The notes: a model not told the origin generated them from the sequence alone. DNA of 64,000 nt from Neobacillus cucumis (GCF_023715505.1 NZ_JAMBOH010000005.1:186001-250000); one strand, 5' to 3'; shown: positions 25,145 through 35,313, counted from the first letter of the stretch. Numbers and translations are program-made.

Positions 25145-25255
25145 TAAAAAACCTCTCACCGGTTTTGGCGAGAGGTAAACAAGTTAATTTTAGTTACAGG
25201 ACTAGAGCCGCCTATAACATAACCGTTTCCTTCTCAGCCTCACAGGACCGAATTA
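25145..25255 (-). promoter_or_regulatory. PyrR-dependent attenuator in the pyrR leader
   Basis: PyrR-binding loop sequence CGGUCCUGUGAGGCUG lies at 25235-25250 (minus-strand RNA). The terminator ACCTCTCGCCAAAACCGGTGAGAGGT (arms of eight base pairs) has a TTTTTTATTTT tail at 25145-25176. It stands between the operon promoter and the pyrR start. Confidence 0.88.
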
Positions 25256-25276
25256 AAGGCTTATTAAACTATAGTC

Positions 25277-25305
25277 ATCTTACTTCAAATTTGGGCTTAC
25301 GTCAA
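25277..25305 (-). promoter_or_regulatory. sigma-A promoter of the pyr operon
   Basis: Minus strand TTGACG (25300-25305), a 17-bp spacer and TAAGAT (25277-25282), placed directly upstream of the PyrR loop and starting just after the ylyB stop codon. Confidence 0.8.
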
Positions 25306-25308
25306 TCA

Positions 25309-26214
25309 TTATTTACGAAGTTGTTCAAGAAGTCGTTCAAAATCTTCCGGAAGCGGTGCCTCAAATTCTACATATTCCTTTGTTCTTGGATGAGTAAAAC
25401 CCAGTATCCCTGCATGCAACGCTTGCCCGTTAATGTCTAATGTTTTTCTCGGACCATACTTTGGATCTCCAGCAAGCGGATAGCCAATATATTTCATGTG
25501 GACACGGATTTGATGGGTCCTGCCCGTCTCTAATTGACATTCAACAAAGGTGAAATCCTTAAACCGCTCGATCACATGAAAATGAGTAACTGCATGTTTA
25601 CCATTATCGACAACCGCCATACTTTGTCTATCCTTCGTATCCCTGGCAAGCGGCGCATCAATCGTACCGAAATCATGAGGGATGACCCCGTGAACAATGG
25701 CTTTATATTTACGTGTAACTGTCTTCTCAACCAATTGATTTACAAGGCTTTCATGCGCCATATCATTTTTTGCAACCATTAAGAGACCAGATGTGTCTTT
25801 ATCAATCCTGTGAACAATCCCAGGTCTTAATACTCCATTTATACCAGATAAATCCTTACAGTGTGCCATTAGACCATTAACAAGTGTCCCAGTTAAATGT
25901 CCTGGAGCTGGATGAACCACCATCCCGCGCGGCTTATTAACTACTAATACATCTTTATCTTCATAATAGATATCTAAATCCATCTCTTCTGGAATGACAT
26001 CTAGTTCTTCAGGTTCAGGGATACTTATTTCAATGAGATCATTTAAGCTGCATTTATAGTTAGTTTTAACAGGTTGTCCGTTTACCACAACATTCCCATC
26101 TTTAATCCATTGCTGAACCTGTGTACGTGACCATTCTTCTTCTAACCCTGAGATAACCTTATCGATTCGGTCCCCTTTTTGATCTTCAAGAATGGTGTGT
26201 TCCATTTTCTCCAT
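25309..26214 (-). CDS. ylyB: RluA/RluD family pseudouridine synthase YlyB
   Basis: Isomerises uridine to pseudouridine in rRNA, probably 23S; the exact site is inferred only from family. The 301 residues hold an S4-like RNA-binding domain (about 15-75) and the synthase domain with catalytic aspartate in [15 protein letters not shown] near 138. The start is the ATG at 26214 with AAAGGAG seven bases upstream. It overlaps lspA by 29 bases, so lspA and ylyB are coupled. Confidence 0.94.
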   Translation of the reverse strand: MEKMEHTILEDQKGDRIDKVISGLEEEWSRTQVQQWIKDGNVVVNGQPVKTNYKCSLNDLIEISIPEPEELDVIPEEMDLDIYYEDKDVLVVNKPRGMVVHPAPGHLTGTLVNGLMAHCKDLSGINGVLRPGIVHRIDKDTSGLLMVAKNDMAHESLVNQLVEKTVTRKYKAIVHGVIPHDFGTIDAPLARDTKDRQSMAVVDNGKHAVTHFHVIERFKDFTFVECQLETGRTHQIRVHMKYIGYPLAGDPKYGPRKTLDINGQALHAGILGFTHPRTKEYVEFEAPLPEDFERLLEQLRK

Positions 26215-26677
26215 ATGATTTCTCCTTTGATTTCCGCTCATCTAGGAGCATTTGAATCATTAACAAAATGACACCGATTACTAATGAAGAATCGGCAATA
26301 TTAAACACTGGAAAATTATAGCTGAAAATATACGTATGGATAAAATCAACTACTTCTTTTCTCAAGACACGATCAATAAAATTTCCAATCGCACCTCCAA
26401 GCATTAATGCTAAAGAAACTCCCAATAGCATTTTACCTCGTGCAGCTTTGTGCAAATAAAATATAATTCCTACAATAACCACAATGGTAATAACATAAAA
26501 AAGCCACATCTGGCCTTGGAGAATTCCCCATGCAGCGCCACGGTTGCGGTGAGAAGTAATATACAAAACACGATCAATGATTGTTATACTCTCCCCTAAA
26601 AACATGTTGTTTACGATTAACCATTTTGTAAATTGATCTAATAAAATTACAAAAATTGCGATTAAGTAATAAAACAC
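26186..26677 (-). CDS. lspA: lipoprotein signal peptidase (signal peptidase II)
   Basis: Membrane aspartyl protease that removes signal peptides from diacylglyceryl prolipoproteins. The 163 residues have four hydrophobic spans. The two catalytic aspartates sit in GNFIDR (Asp102) and FNIADS (Asp129), with NRGAAWG near 45-51 as the third conserved box. It follows ylyA by about 94 bases and overlaps ylyB. Confidence 0.97.
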   Translation of the reverse strand: MFYYLIAIFVILLDQFTKWLIVNNMFLGESITIIDRVLYITSHRNRGAAWGILQGQMWLFYVITIVVIVGIIFYLHKAARGKMLLGVSLALMLGGAIGNFIDRVLRKEVVDFIHTYIFSYNFPVFNIADSSLVIGVILLMIQMLLDERKSKEKSYGENGTHHS

Positions 26678-26771
26678 TTAAAAATACCTCCACATTATGC
26701 TGACTAGATCTAGCGTTCGCTACTCTAATCTCCTTTGCATTTTAGCATACTTAATCGCAAAACGACAATGA

Positions 26772-27068
26772 TTATAAAAAAGCAGATGAAAGGGGCTTTT
26801 TGTAATAGTATTCTAAATTCTCAGTATCCTTAAGAGACTTGATCGTTGGAATCATTTTTAGTAAGTCTTCCGGGATAAATTCACCCGAAATCTCGCATTG
26901 GCCAAATTTCCCTTCCTCAAACTTTTGAATAGCGGAATTAATGTCTGCAAGTTCTGCCTTCAAAATAGAAGTGAGCCAAGATTGCTTTCGTTTCTTCTGA
27001 AGAGAGTTCTCTATTTCTTCCTTCGTTTGACGGAGTTCTAAAAACAGCTTTTCCTGCATGGCATTCAT
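26772..27068 (-). CDS. ylyA: YlyA-like DksA/TraR-family protein with degenerate zinc finger
   Basis: Ninety-eight-residue protein with an N-terminal coiled coil (about 5-50) and a DksA/TraR-like C-terminal region, FGQCEISGEFIPEDLLKMIP. Only one cysteine (Cys58) is present, so the four-cysteine zinc finger of DksA has been lost. In B. subtilis YlyA occupies the same place between ileS and lspA and is reported to bind RNA polymerase and affect sigma-G-dependent genes. Assignment rests on position, coiled coil and the GQCExSGExIPxxxL remnant. The ATG at 27068 follows GGAGG. Confidence 0.8.
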   Translation of the reverse strand: MNAMQEKLFLELRQTKEEIENSLQKKRKQSWLTSILKAELADINSAIQKFEEGKFGQCEISGEFIPEDLLKMIPTIKSLKDTENLEYYYKKPLSSAFL

Positions 27069-27216
27069 AGTTGTTACCTCCGTAATTTGTCATTTGTACT
27101 ATTATCTCCGTACATTCATTCCTGACACGGTAAAACAATTGACAACGACAACAACTATTAGTTAAAAAGGTAAATTTTAATAATGGGGATTTTTTTGACT
27201 ACAGTATAACTATACA

Positions 27217-27248
27217 TAGAAAAGCCCCCTGCCTGTTTGCAAGGGGCT
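27217..27248 (-). terminator. rho-independent terminator of ileS
   Basis: Minus strand AGCCCCTTGC pairs with GCAGGGGGCT around a short loop, followed by TTTTC, six bases after the ileS stop. Confidence 0.75.
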
Positions 27249-27253
27249 AAACA

Positions 27254-30025
27254 TTATGCTAAATGTGAATAGTTTTCTTTTACCACTTTGGCACAGCGAG
27301 GGCAAAGGGCACTATGCTCTGGATCTTGACCAACCTCAGGTGTAACAGTCCAGCAGCGGTCACATGTTTCACCTTCTGCTTTTGTCACAACTATCGCGGC
27401 AGTCTCTAATTTAACGGCATGATCAGGTGCCTGATCAAAAGATCCCGCAACTTCAAATCCGGAAACAATAAACAACTGTTTCAAGTCTTCACTGATGGAA
27501 TCTAACAGCGCTTTGGATTTGTCATTAACATATAACGTCACTTTAGCCGTTAAAGATTTACCAATTACCTTTTGATTACGGGCTTCTTCAAGTGCTTTTA
27601 AAACATCATCACGGAGTGTCATAAAGGAGGACCATTTCTCTTCCAGAGCTTCTGCTCCGTCTAATTCTTGATACTCCGGAAGATCCGTTAATTGTACACT
27701 CTCCTCTTTAACAGCCGGGATAAACTTCCAAACTTCATCAGCAGTATGAGAAAGAATTGGCGAAACCAATTTAGTTAAGGCTACCAATGATTCATAAAGT
27801 ACGGTTTGAATGGCACGACGCTCATGGTTATCAGCAGCCTCAATATAAAGAACATCTTTTGCAAAATCAAGATAGAATGCACTTAGATCAAGCGTACAGA
27901 AGTTATTGACAGCATGATAAATGCCGGCAAACTCGTAGTTCTCATAAGCATTACGCACATATTTGATTAATTTATTCAGCTTCACCAGCATAAATTGATC
28001 CACTTCACGTAAGTTTCCATAATCAACCTTGTTTACAGCTGGATCAAAGTCCGCTAAGTTCCCTAACAAGAAACGGAAAGTATTTCGAATTTTCCGGTAA
28101 ACCTCTGCTACTTGTTTTAAGATGGCATCAGATACACGAACGTCAGCCTGGTAGTCAACAGAAGCAACCCAAAGGCGTAAAATATCCGCACCTAATTGAT
28201 TCATAACCTTAGCCGGTACGACCACATTTCCAATTGATTTACTCATTTTTCTGCCTTCACCATCGAGCGCAAAGCCATGGCTTAATACACCTTTGTATGG
28301 TGCCTTGCCAGTTACAGCAACAGCTGTAGATAACGATGAATTAAACCAGCCGCGATATTGGTCTGAACCTTCAAGGTAAAGGTCTGCTGGTCTAACTAAA
28401 TCCTCTCTCTCAAGCAATACTGCCTGGTGAGATGAGCCTGAATCAAACCATACATCCATGATATCCGTTTCTTTCGTAAACGTACCATTAGGGCTGCCAG
28501 GATGTGTAAAGCCTTCTGGCAGTAAATCATTTACTTCTCGTTCAAACCAAACATTTGAACCATGTTCACGGAAAAGGTTTGAAACATGATTAATGGTTTC
28601 ATCTGTAATAATTTCTTCGCCATTTTCAGCGTAGAATACAGGGATTGGAACACCCCAGACTCGCTGACGGGAGATACACCAGTCGCCACGGTCGCGAACC
28701 ATATTAAATAATCTTGTTTCTCCCCAGGCAGGTACCCATTTTGTTTCCTTTACTGCCTCTAAGAGTTCTTCACGGAAATCTTTAATCGATGCAAACCATT
28801 GCGCAGTTGCACGGTAAATAACGGGCTTCTTTGTTCTCCAGTCATGCGGATAAGAGTGAGTTATAAACGATAACTTTAACAACGCGCCAGCATCTTCTAA
28901 CGCTTGGACAATTGGTTTATTGGCAGTATCATAAAATAAACCTTCAAAACCTGTTGCCTCAGCTGTCATAACACCCTTATCATCGACGGGACATAACACG
29001 TCTAAGCCGTATTTTTGGCCGACATAGAAGTCATCTTCACCATGTCCAGGAGCAGTATGAACACATCCTGTACCAGCATCAGTGGTAACGTGTTCTCCTA
29101 ACATCACTAAGGAATCCCGATTATATAATGGATGTGATGCAATGATATATTCTAATTCCGAGCCTTTAACTTTTTGAACCACTTCTGTTTCTTCCCAGCC
29201 CGCTTCTTTTGTGACTGATTCTAATAACGCTTCAGCAACCAGGTACTTTTTACCATTAACAGAAACAACCACATAGGTTAAGTCAGGATGGACAGAAATC
29301 CCGAGGTTAGCTGGAATTGTCCATGGAGTTGTTGTCCAGATCACAATTTGTGTATCAGTATCTAGGACGCCCTTTCCATCTTTCACTTTAAAGCCGACAT
29401 AAATAGATGCCGATTTTTTATCTTGATATTCAATTTCTGCCTCAGCTAAGGCAGATTCACTGGATGGAGACCAATAAACCGGCTTAAGACCTTTATAGAT
29501 GTAGCCTTTTTTCGCCATCTCGCCAAACACTTTAATTTGTTGTGCTTCATATTCAGGTTTTAGAGTAATGTATGGATTTTCCCAATCTCCCCTAACTCCA
29601 AGACGCTTAAATTGTGTACGCTGACTATCAATTTGTTCAAGAGCATACTTAGCACAAAGCTGACGGAATTCTGCCACTGTCATTTCTTTCCGTTTAACTC
29701 CCTTGTTGGTTAATGCCTGTTCAATCGGTAAACCATGTGTATCCCAGCCAGGGACATACGGTGCATGAAAGCCGCTCATTGATTTATAACGAACAATCAT
29801 ATCTTTTAAAATCTTATTAAGGGCATGCCCCATATGGATATCTCCGTTAGCGTAAGGAGGTCCATCATGCAGGACAAACATTGGCCGTCCCTTTGTCCGT
29901 TCCTGTACTTTTTGATAAATATTCATTTCTTCCCATTTTTCCTGAATTTCAGGTTCTCTTTGTGGAAGGTTGCCACGCATCGGAAATTCGGTTTTTGGCA
30001 TTAAAAGCGTGTCTTTATATTCCAT
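27254..30025 (-). CDS. ileS: isoleucyl-tRNA synthetase
   Basis: Charges tRNA-Ile with isoleucine and edits valine. The 923-residue protein is a class I synthetase. It has the HIGH-type motif in [16 protein letters not shown] near 57-72, the CP1 editing domain, KMSKS in [10 protein letters not shown] near 595, an anticodon-binding domain, and a C-terminal zinc finger with CDRC and CPRC. The ATG at 30025 follows AGGAGG and begins [18 protein letters not shown] as in other Bacillus IleS. It is controlled by a T-box leader. Confidence 0.97.
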   Translation of the reverse strand: MEYKDTLLMPKTEFPMRGNLPQREPEIQEKWEEMNIYQKVQERTKGRPMFVLHDGPPYANGDIHMGHALNKILKDMIVRYKSMSGFHAPYVPGWDTHGLPIEQALTNKGVKRKEMTVAEFRQLCAKYALEQIDSQRTQFKRLGVRGDWENPYITLKPEYEAQQIKVFGEMAKKGYIYKGLKPVYWSPSSESALAEAEIEYQDKKSASIYVGFKVKDGKGVLDTDTQIVIWTTTPWTIPANLGISVHPDLTYVVVSVNGKKYLVAEALLESVTKEAGWEETEVVQKVKGSELEYIIASHPLYNRDSLVMLGEHVTTDAGTGCVHTAPGHGEDDFYVGQKYGLDVLCPVDDKGVMTAEATGFEGLFYDTANKPIVQALEDAGALLKLSFITHSYPHDWRTKKPVIYRATAQWFASIKDFREELLEAVKETKWVPAWGETRLFNMVRDRGDWCISRQRVWGVPIPVFYAENGEEIITDETINHVSNLFREHGSNVWFEREVNDLLPEGFTHPGSPNGTFTKETDIMDVWFDSGSSHQAVLLEREDLVRPADLYLEGSDQYRGWFNSSLSTAVAVTGKAPYKGVLSHGFALDGEGRKMSKSIGNVVVPAKVMNQLGADILRLWVASVDYQADVRVSDAILKQVAEVYRKIRNTFRFLLGNLADFDPAVNKVDYGNLREVDQFMLVKLNKLIKYVRNAYENYEFAGIYHAVNNFCTLDLSAFYLDFAKDVLYIEAADNHERRAIQTVLYESLVALTKLVSPILSHTADEVWKFIPAVKEESVQLTDLPEYQELDGAEALEEKWSSFMTLRDDVLKALEEARNQKVIGKSLTAKVTLYVNDKSKALLDSISEDLKQLFIVSGFEVAGSFDQAPDHAVKLETAAIVVTKAEGETCDRCWTVTPEVGQDPEHSALCPRCAKVVKENYSHLA

Positions 30026-30085
30026 TTTCTCTTTCCTCCTGTAATCATACATATAAAATCAGAATAGCCAATAGACAATAAAAAA

Positions 30086-30345
30086 AACCTTCTCATCCCA
30101 AATAGGGACGAGAAGGTTTTTTTCCCGCGGTACCACCCTGATAAATAATACCTAGGTATTGGTATTATCCTCTTTACCATTCGTAACGTGAATAACACGC
30201 CTAAGTCTACTACCCGTGTTGGGGTTCAACCTGGAACTCGAGGGTGATCTTCCAATTTTTCAACTTTATCGGGCTTTCACCGTCCCCGATTCGCTAGAAA
30301 AGCTTTAGAAAAATTGTACTGTCCCTTTCATCGTCAATTTTCATT
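30086..30345 (-). promoter_or_regulatory. T-box riboswitch, isoleucine specifier, upstream of ileS
   Basis: The minus-strand leader contains the T-box AGGGTGGTACCGCGGG (30124-30139). It is followed by terminator arms AACCTTCTCGTCC and GGATGAGAAGGTT-type with a T run (30086-30118). Upstream are the stem I conserved pieces AGTA and GGTGAAAGCC, and the codon ATC in GGAAGATCACC, the likely isoleucine specifier. Uncharged tRNA-Ile would stabilise the antiterminator. It fills the 365-base gap between ileS and divIVA. Confidence 0.93.
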
Positions 30346-30364
30346 CTATTTACTCTGTTTAAAA

Positions 30365-30394
30365 ATTATATGCTAAAAAATTGTATTTCGTCAA
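30365..30394 (-). promoter_or_regulatory. sigma-A promoter of ileS
   Basis: Minus strand TTGACG (30389-30394), 18-bp spacer, perfect TATAAT (30365-30370), directly before the T-box leader. The -35 overlaps the divIVA stop codon. Confidence 0.8.
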
Positions 30395-30906
30395 GCTAAT
30401 GAATCTTCTTCTTCATGAATCTTTAATTCTGTAGCATCTACCTCATACTCTAATAAATGTTCCCAATCATCTGTATTCAGCATGTCGAGTTGTGCTTCAA
30501 TCAACATCTTAAACCGTGTACGGAATACTTTTGATTGTTTCTTTAAATCTTCGATTTCAAGGGCTATTTTTCGAGCTTTTGAAAGGGATTCATTTATAAT
30601 CCGATCAGCATTTTTTTCTGCTTCTTTTACTATTAGTTTAGCTTCCTTTTGAGCATTGCGTTTTACTTCTTCGCCTGCTTCCTGGGCGATAACAATTGAT
30701 TTGTTAAGTGTTTCTTCAATATTAACAAAATGGCCTAGACGATCATTCATCTCATTAAGGCGCTCTTCTAATTCTCTTTTTTCTCTAAGTACTAGTTCAT
30801 AATCCTTGATTACTTGATCAAGAAATTCATTTACTTCATCTTCATCATATCCACGAAAACCCTTATTAAATTCTTTATTATGAATATCTAACGGCGTTAA
30901 CGGCAT
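30391..30906 (-). CDS. divIVA: cell-division/polarity protein DivIVA
   Basis: Coiled-coil protein that gathers at negatively curved membrane (septa and poles) and recruits MinJ/MinD and, in sporulation, RacA. The 171 residues start MPLTPLDIHNKEFNKGFRGY, which includes the membrane-binding N-terminal loop, followed by two coiled coils (about 27-70 and 75-150). I use the ATG at 30906, eight bases after GGAGG. The C-terminus ends in an acidic stretch. It is the last gene of the ylm-divIVA group. Confidence 0.96.
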   Translation of the reverse strand: MPLTPLDIHNKEFNKGFRGYDEDEVNEFLDQVIKDYELVLREKRELEERLNEMNDRLGHFVNIEETLNKSIVIAQEAGEEVKRNAQKEAKLIVKEAEKNADRIINESLSKARKIALEIEDLKKQSKVFRTRFKMLIEAQLDMLNTDDWEHLLEYEVDATELKIHEEEDSLA

Positions 30907-30990
30907 TAATGCCACCTCCATGCAATCTGTGCTTCTGTATGTATAAGCAAATATTCGACAGTTTCTTCATAACTCCTGCTTGATTTGCGA

Positions 30991-31764
30991 TTATTTTTGT
31001 TTTCCTACTGTAATTCGCCATTTTTCTTTTTTTGTTTTTCCATCCAATCCGATAATCTTTGCTCGTCCATGTCCTCTTACAGAGAGCATATCTCCCTCTT
31101 CACATGAAAAGGAGGGATTTTCGATTAATGTCCAGTTCACCTTGACCAGTCCATGCTGAATTAAGGCAAGGGATTTCTGCCTGGAAAGATGATAAATTCC
31201 TGAAATAACCGTATCGAGCCGTAAAGATGATAATGTTAATTCATTCTCATCCCATAATTCTGCAGCAGCAACCGCATTTTCAATACCTGATTCGACCAAT
31301 TTTACTCCTGCCCTGCCAATTGATTCGACATTGTTCTTTATATAGTGACTTATTTCTTCAGCAGCAAAAAATTGAACACGCCCCTCACTAATCAGAATGT
31401 CACCAAACTTACCTCGTTTCAGACCTAAAGACATAAGGGTTCCTAAAACTTGGCGGTGTTCAATCGTAACAAACTTTCGGGGATATTGTATTTCAAATAA
31501 ACTAATTTGAAAGTCTCTTTCAGAAGGAACTAAATAATCTGGATAAATGAGAGCCCTGTTCCTTTCTAAACCGGAAATCCCCCCAAAAAACTGATAATTC
31601 ACTTCTCCATGCTCACCAATTAATATTTTTAGGATATGCTGCTCCCTAGGGTCAAGAAAATCAGTTAGTTTAGGGGCGTATTGTTGCTCAACGTTGCTTT
31701 TCCATTGTAATACTTGATCAATAAATTCCCGTTCCTCAGGCCGGAAATGCTGATAAAGATTCAT
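30991..31764 (-). CDS. ylmH: S4-domain RNA-binding protein YlmH (RqcP2-like)
   Basis: RNA-binding protein with a C-terminal S4 domain (about 180-240, SLRLDTVISGIYHLSRQKSL). In B. subtilis YlmH has been reported as a ribosome-quality-control factor able to act like RqcP with RqcH, whose gene is also in this window. The 257-residue product begins MNLYQHFRPEEREFID. I choose the ATG at 31764 by family comparison because the upstream ribosome-binding site (AGGTTG) is weak. It is located between ylmG and divIVA. Confidence 0.92.
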   Translation of the reverse strand: MNLYQHFRPEEREFIDQVLQWKSNVEQQYAPKLTDFLDPREQHILKILIGEHGEVNYQFFGGISGLERNRALIYPDYLVPSERDFQISLFEIQYPRKFVTIEHRQVLGTLMSLGLKRGKFGDILISEGRVQFFAAEEISHYIKNNVESIGRAGVKLVESGIENAVAAAELWDENELTLSSLRLDTVISGIYHLSRQKSLALIQHGLVKVNWTLIENPSFSCEEGDMLSVRGHGRAKIIGLDGKTKKEKWRITVGKQK

Positions 31765-31792
31765 CTGATAACACAACCTATTTTTATCATTC

Positions 31793-32056
31793 TTAAGTAA
31801 GCCACCTATAGACACTAGATAAACCGGTACTTGCAAAATTTAAAACAAGGAATGCCACTATTGGTGAAATGTCCATCATTCCGATAGGAGGTATAATTTT
31901 TCTAAACGGCTCTAAATAGGGTTCACAAATCCTAGCCAATATTTGACCAATGGAAGATTCCCTTGCATTAGGAAACCATGACATCAATATAAATATAATT
32001 AACGCCCATGAATAAATTTCAATTAAATGCTGTAATAGACTAAAAACAATGGCCAT
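31793..32056 (-). CDS. ylmG: YggT family membrane protein YlmG
   Basis: Eighty-seven-residue protein with two hydrophobic helices (about 5-27 and 63-85) and the YggT motif [14 protein letters not shown] between them. The family is found beside sepF in Gram-positives and its plastid relatives affect nucleoid or division-site organisation, but its molecular role in Bacillus is not established. It starts five bases downstream of the sepF stop, indicating co-expression with sepF. Confidence 0.93.
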   Translation of the reverse strand: MAIVFSLLQHLIEIYSWALIIFILMSWFPNARESSIGQILARICEPYLEPFRKIIPPIGMMDISPIVAFLVLNFASTGLSSVYRWLT

Positions 32057-32061
32057 TCAGA

Positions 32062-32523
32062 TTACCACCTTGTATTTGGGTTATTGTGCTCAGGTAGAAG
32101 TTCAGAAATGTTTCCATCCACTTCCACATTATCAGGAGTACATAAAAAAATACTTGAGCCGATTTTTTGAATGTCTCCCCCAATGGCGTAGACCGCACCG
32201 CTTAAAAAATCAACGATCTGTCGTCCTTGCTCACGATCAATACTTTGCAGGTTTACGACAACAGCCCGGCGATTTTTTAAATGATCAGCAATATCAGTTG
32301 ATTCAGAATAGGTTATCGGCTCCACCAAAATAACCTTTGAAGCTTTAGCTGTATTAGACGAAGTGGCTGGCTTTGGTACGCTTTGAAAATTAACAACATT
32401 TTGACTTTTCACAGATTGCTGTTTTGGCTTCACCGGAACAGTCTTCTCTACAACCTCATCATTGGTATCATCATATTCATCATCTAAAAAGAAAAATGTT
32501 TTTAATTTTGATTTAATCGTCAT
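32062..32523 (-). CDS. sepF: cell division protein SepF
   Basis: FtsZ-binding protein that bundles FtsZ filaments into rings and anchors them to the membrane. The 153 residues have an N-terminal amphipathic membrane helix (MTIKSKLKTFFFLD), an acidic/polar linker and a C-terminal SepF domain with RRAVVVNLQSID near 84-95 and the conserved FLSGAVYAIGGDIQKIG. It lies in the conserved ylmE-sepF-ylmG-ylmH-divIVA order. Confidence 0.96.
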   Translation of the reverse strand: MTIKSKLKTFFFLDDEYDDTNDEVVEKTVPVKPKQQSVKSQNVVNFQSVPKPATSSNTAKASKVILVEPITYSESTDIADHLKNRRAVVVNLQSIDREQGRQIVDFLSGAVYAIGGDIQKIGSSIFLCTPDNVEVDGNISELLPEHNNPNTRW

Positions 32524-32537
32524 TTTCTTACCTCTCC

Positions 32538-33215
32538 TTAACCTTCTTCACCAACAAGTGCTGTGCCTATTCTAATCATTGTGGCCCCTTCTTCAATGGC
32601 AATGGCAAAATCGTTAGACATGCCCATCGAAAGGTTAGTACATGGTGCAAACTCCAACTTCAAATTCTGTACTTGTTCACGAAGTTCTTTTAATTTCCGA
32701 AAACAATCCCGTAGAATTTGTTCATCATCTGTTAATGGGGCCATTGTCATAAGGCCATCAATGATTATATGTTCAAAGTTTGAAAGCTTTTTAATAAAAG
32801 GGATGGTTTCTTCAGCCGAAATGCCATGTTTAGACTCTTCACCCGAAACATTAACTTGAACAAGGCATTTTAATTTATGGTTTGCACGCTTATTAATTTC
32901 TTCCGCAAGTGAAAGACGGTCCAACGAATGAATATATTCAACCTTATCAATGATATTTTTCACTTTGCGTGTTTGCAATGTCCCGATATAATGCCATGCA
33001 GGCTTGTCCTGTAATACGTCCCACTTTTCTAAGAGACTGTCATCACGGTTTTCACCGAGATTATTAATACCTGCATCAAGTGCTTCTTGAGCTCGCTCAA
33101 TACTGACATATTTTGTGACTGCTATCAACGTCACTTCATCACTGCTCCGACCTGCTTTTTGGCACGCTTCAATTATTTGTTGATTAATTCGCTTTAAATT
33201 TTCAATTACCTTCAT
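32538..33215 (-). CDS. ylmE: YggS family pyridoxal phosphate homeostasis protein
   Basis: Single-domain alanine-racemase-like barrel protein that binds pyridoxal 5'-phosphate and helps keep vitamin B6 and amino-acid pools balanced; it has no known racemase activity. The 225 residues carry the PLP lysine in LIAVTKYVS near 36 and the C-terminal phosphate-binding RIGTALVG. It begins six bases downstream of the pgeF stop. Confidence 0.95.
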   Translation of the reverse strand: MKVIENLKRINQQIIEACQKAGRSSDEVTLIAVTKYVSIERAQEALDAGINNLGENRDDSLLEKWDVLQDKPAWHYIGTLQTRKVKNIIDKVEYIHSLDRLSLAEEINKRANHKLKCLVQVNVSGEESKHGISAEETIPFIKKLSNFEHIIIDGLMTMAPLTDDEQILRDCFRKLKELREQVQNLKLEFAPCTNLSMGMSNDFAIAIEEGATMIRIGTALVGEEG

Positions 33216-33221
33216 GGTGAC

Positions 33222-34040
33222 CTACTTCTCCTTCCAGCCAATAAAACTCATCATTCTTCCTGTTTTGCCTTTATCACGGCGGTGAGAGAAAAATTCTTCA
33301 TCATCGCAGCTTGAACATAAACTTGTTTGAAGAATATTTTGCTCCGGAACACCGGATGCAAGAAGAATTTGTCGATTCAATTCCTGTAAATTAAGGGAAT
33401 ATTGCCCTTCTGTAATTAAATTATAGGTTAATGCTCCGCCTTCTTCTAGTGCTTTTTCTACAAAGTTAATAACATGTTTATCGACAATATAACATTTTTC
33501 GCATATGGATGGTCCAATGGCGACAAAAATCTCCTCTGGTCTAATATTCTCTTGACGCCAAGCTTCTATCATTTTCTTGGCTATTTGACCAACGCTCCCT
33601 TTCCAGCCGGCGTGAGCGACTCCAATCATCCTTTTCTCAGGGGAAATAAAAAAAAGAGGGACACAGTCAGCAAAACAAAGTGTTAATAGGATTCCCTCTT
33701 CATCCGTATAAAAACCATCTGTCCCTTTAAAGGAATTTTCGTATGAATCGGATCCAGTTCCACGATCTGCTTTTGTTATTTTCCTGAGAACGGTTTCGTG
33801 TGTTTGTTCAGCTCCAACCCAGCTGGATAACGGGAACTGCAGCAATTCAGCTACTTTTTCTCTATTTGAACAAACAGTGGTTACATCATCACCAACATGA
33901 AATCCAAGGTTAAGGGTTTTAAAGTATCCCTTGCTCGTCCCTCCATTTTTGGTTGTGAAGCCTGCCTCCAATTTCGGGTTGTGTCTCATCCAGCTATCAA
34001 TTGATAAAAAGGATTGATTTTTTTTAACAAAGGGTTCCAT
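33222..34040 (-). CDS. pgeF: peptidoglycan editing factor PgeF (YlmD, laccase-domain family)
   Basis: Cytosolic zinc amidase-like protein; in E. coli the homologue YfiH removes wrongly incorporated L-serine from UDP-MurNAc, and other members act as purine nucleosidases. The 272 residues contain the conserved metal and active-site segments GAEQTHETV, LCFADCVPL, AHAGWKGSV and FFSHRRDKGKTGR. Its position in a cell-wall/division region fits the peptidoglycan-editing role, which is inference here. Confidence 0.94.
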   Translation of the reverse strand: MEPFVKKNQSFLSIDSWMRHNPKLEAGFTTKNGGTSKGYFKTLNLGFHVGDDVTTVCSNREKVAELLQFPLSSWVGAEQTHETVLRKITKADRGTGSDSYENSFKGTDGFYTDEEGILLTLCFADCVPLFFISPEKRMIGVAHAGWKGSVGQIAKKMIEAWRQENIRPEEIFVAIGPSICEKCYIVDKHVINFVEKALEEGGALTYNLITEGQYSLNLQELNRQILLASGVPEQNILQTSLCSSCDDEEFFSHRRDKGKTGRMMSFIGWKEK

Positions 34041-34109
34041 AAAATTACCTCATTTGTTTTTCTATAGTTTACCATGAAAAGAAAATTTGGTCACCGCAAA
34101 TGGAAAATA

Positions 34110-34379
34110 TCAAACTTCTGTCTGTTCCCCTATCAGTTCATTGGTGCCTTTATACCTAACTAAAATGACATCTTGGCCAATTTTAATGATATTTTTCCAA
34201 GGAATGATAATTTCGTCATCTTTACCAAAAAAACCAAGAACCCTTCCGTTGCCTGATATGATAACAGCCTCAATCTTCCCGGTTGTTAGGTTAATCTCGA
34301 TATCCCCAATATTTCCAAGCCGTTTTCCATCCGATACATTTACAACGTCTTTTATTTGGAATTCTGAAATTTTCACCAC
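34110..34379 (-). CDS. ylmC: PRC-barrel protein YlmC/YmxH family
   Basis: Small PRC-barrel domain protein of about 89 residues, with the family core FQIKDVVNVSDGKRLGNIGD and the C-terminal IIPWKNIIKIGQDVILVR. Its function is unknown; in sporeformers it lies next to sigG. The start is uncertain: GTG at 34379 is seven bases from GGGAG and GTG at 34376 is ten, whereas the longer ATG-like start has no ribosome-binding site. No membrane segment. Confidence 0.88.
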   Translation of the reverse strand: MVKISEFQIKDVVNVSDGKRLGNIGDIEINLTTGKIEAVIISGNGRVLGFFGKDDEIIIPWKNIIKIGQDVILVRYKGTNELIGEQTEV

Positions 34380-34446
34380 ATCACCACTCCCATAACATAC
34401 TATTATCACTATATGTGGGCACAGGCTATTTTATCTATAAAAAAAA

Positions 34447-34468
34447 AAGCTGTCCGGCTGGACAGCTT
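34447..34468 (-). terminator. rho-independent terminator after sigG
   Basis: Minus strand AAGCTGTCC and GGACAGCTT form a nine-base-pair stem with a four-base loop followed by TTTTTTTTTT. The stem overlaps the end of the sigG stop codon. Confidence 0.92.
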
Positions 34469-35247
34469 TAACTTTGAATATTTTTATTCATTTGTCTAAT
34501 GGCTGCTTTTTCAAGACGAGAGACTTGTGCTTGTGAAATACCAATTTCATCTGCCACTTCCATTTGCGTCTTCCCTTGAAAAAACCGCTTTCTAAGTATC
34601 AGCTTTTCTCGTTCGTTTAGTCTTCGCATGCCTTCTTTAAGGGCAATTTCTTCAATCCAGTGAATATCTTTATTTTTTTCATCACTTAGCTGGTCCATAA
34701 CATAAATTGGGTCACCGCCATCATTATAGATGGGTTCAAATAAGGACACCGGGTCTTGGATTGCATCCAAGGCAAAGACGATTTCCTCATGTGGTACCTC
34801 TAAGACCTTGGCGATTTCCTCAGCAGTTGGTTCACGTGACGTCTCGCTCATCAAACGCTCCCTAACTTGAAGAGCCTTATACGCAATATCTCTTAACGAA
34901 CGCGACACACGAATTGGATTATTATCACGCAAGTACCTTCGAATTTCTCCTATGATCATTGGTACGGCATAAGTGGAAAACTTTACGTTTTGACCTAAAT
35001 CGAAGTTATCAATTGATTTCATGAGTCCAATACAGCCAACCTGAAATAAGTCATCAACAAACTCGCCACGATTGTTAAACCGCTGAATGACACTTAGGAC
35101 AAGACGTAAATTACCGTTGACAAGCTTTTCACGAGCACTTATATCGCCCTCTTGCATTTGCTTGAAGAGTATTCTCATTTCTTCGTTCTTTAAAACAGGA
35201 AGTTTTGATGTGTCTACACCGCAAATCTCAACTTTATTTCGAGTCAA
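34468..35247 (-). CDS. sigG: RNA polymerase forespore-specific sigma factor sigma-G
   Basis: Directs late forespore transcription after engulfment. The 259 residues, read from the TTG at 35247, begin with the family N-terminus TRNKVEICGVDTSKLPVLKN; GAGGAGG lies eight bases upstream. The longer ATG reading adds eleven residues not found in the family and covers this ribosome-binding site. Region 2 (DDLFQVGCIGLMKSIDNFD) and region 4 helix-turn-helix (QMEVADEIGISQAQVSRLEK) are intact. A terminator follows directly. Confidence 0.96.
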   Translation of the reverse strand: MTRNKVEICGVDTSKLPVLKNEEMRILFKQMQEGDISAREKLVNGNLRLVLSVIQRFNNRGEFVDDLFQVGCIGLMKSIDNFDLGQNVKFSTYAVPMIIGEIRRYLRDNNPIRVSRSLRDIAYKALQVRERLMSETSREPTAEEIAKVLEVPHEEIVFALDAIQDPVSLFEPIYNDGGDPIYVMDQLSDEKNKDIHWIEEIALKEGMRRLNEREKLILRKRFFQGKTQMEVADEIGISQAQVSRLEKAAIRQMNKNIQS

Positions 35248-35285
35248 TCCTTTTCCCTCCTCACAGGAGCTGCTGTACAAAAAAC

Positions 35286-35313
35286 AGTATCTCCCCGAGA
35301 AGGAAAAATATGC
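35286..35313 (-). promoter_or_regulatory. sigma-F-type promoter of sigG
   Basis: Minus strand GCATA (35309-35313), a 14-bp spacer and GGAGATACT (35286-35294) fit the sigma-F pattern GYATA and GGNNANANT, about 39 bp before the TTG start. The -35 lies in one arm of an inverted repeat (ATGCACCT/AGGTGCAT, 35309-35342). Confidence 0.55.

Noticed and set aside
35248..35280. ATG-started longer form of sigG
   Set aside because: It would read through the GAGGAGG ribosome-binding site; the family N-terminus begins at the TTG.
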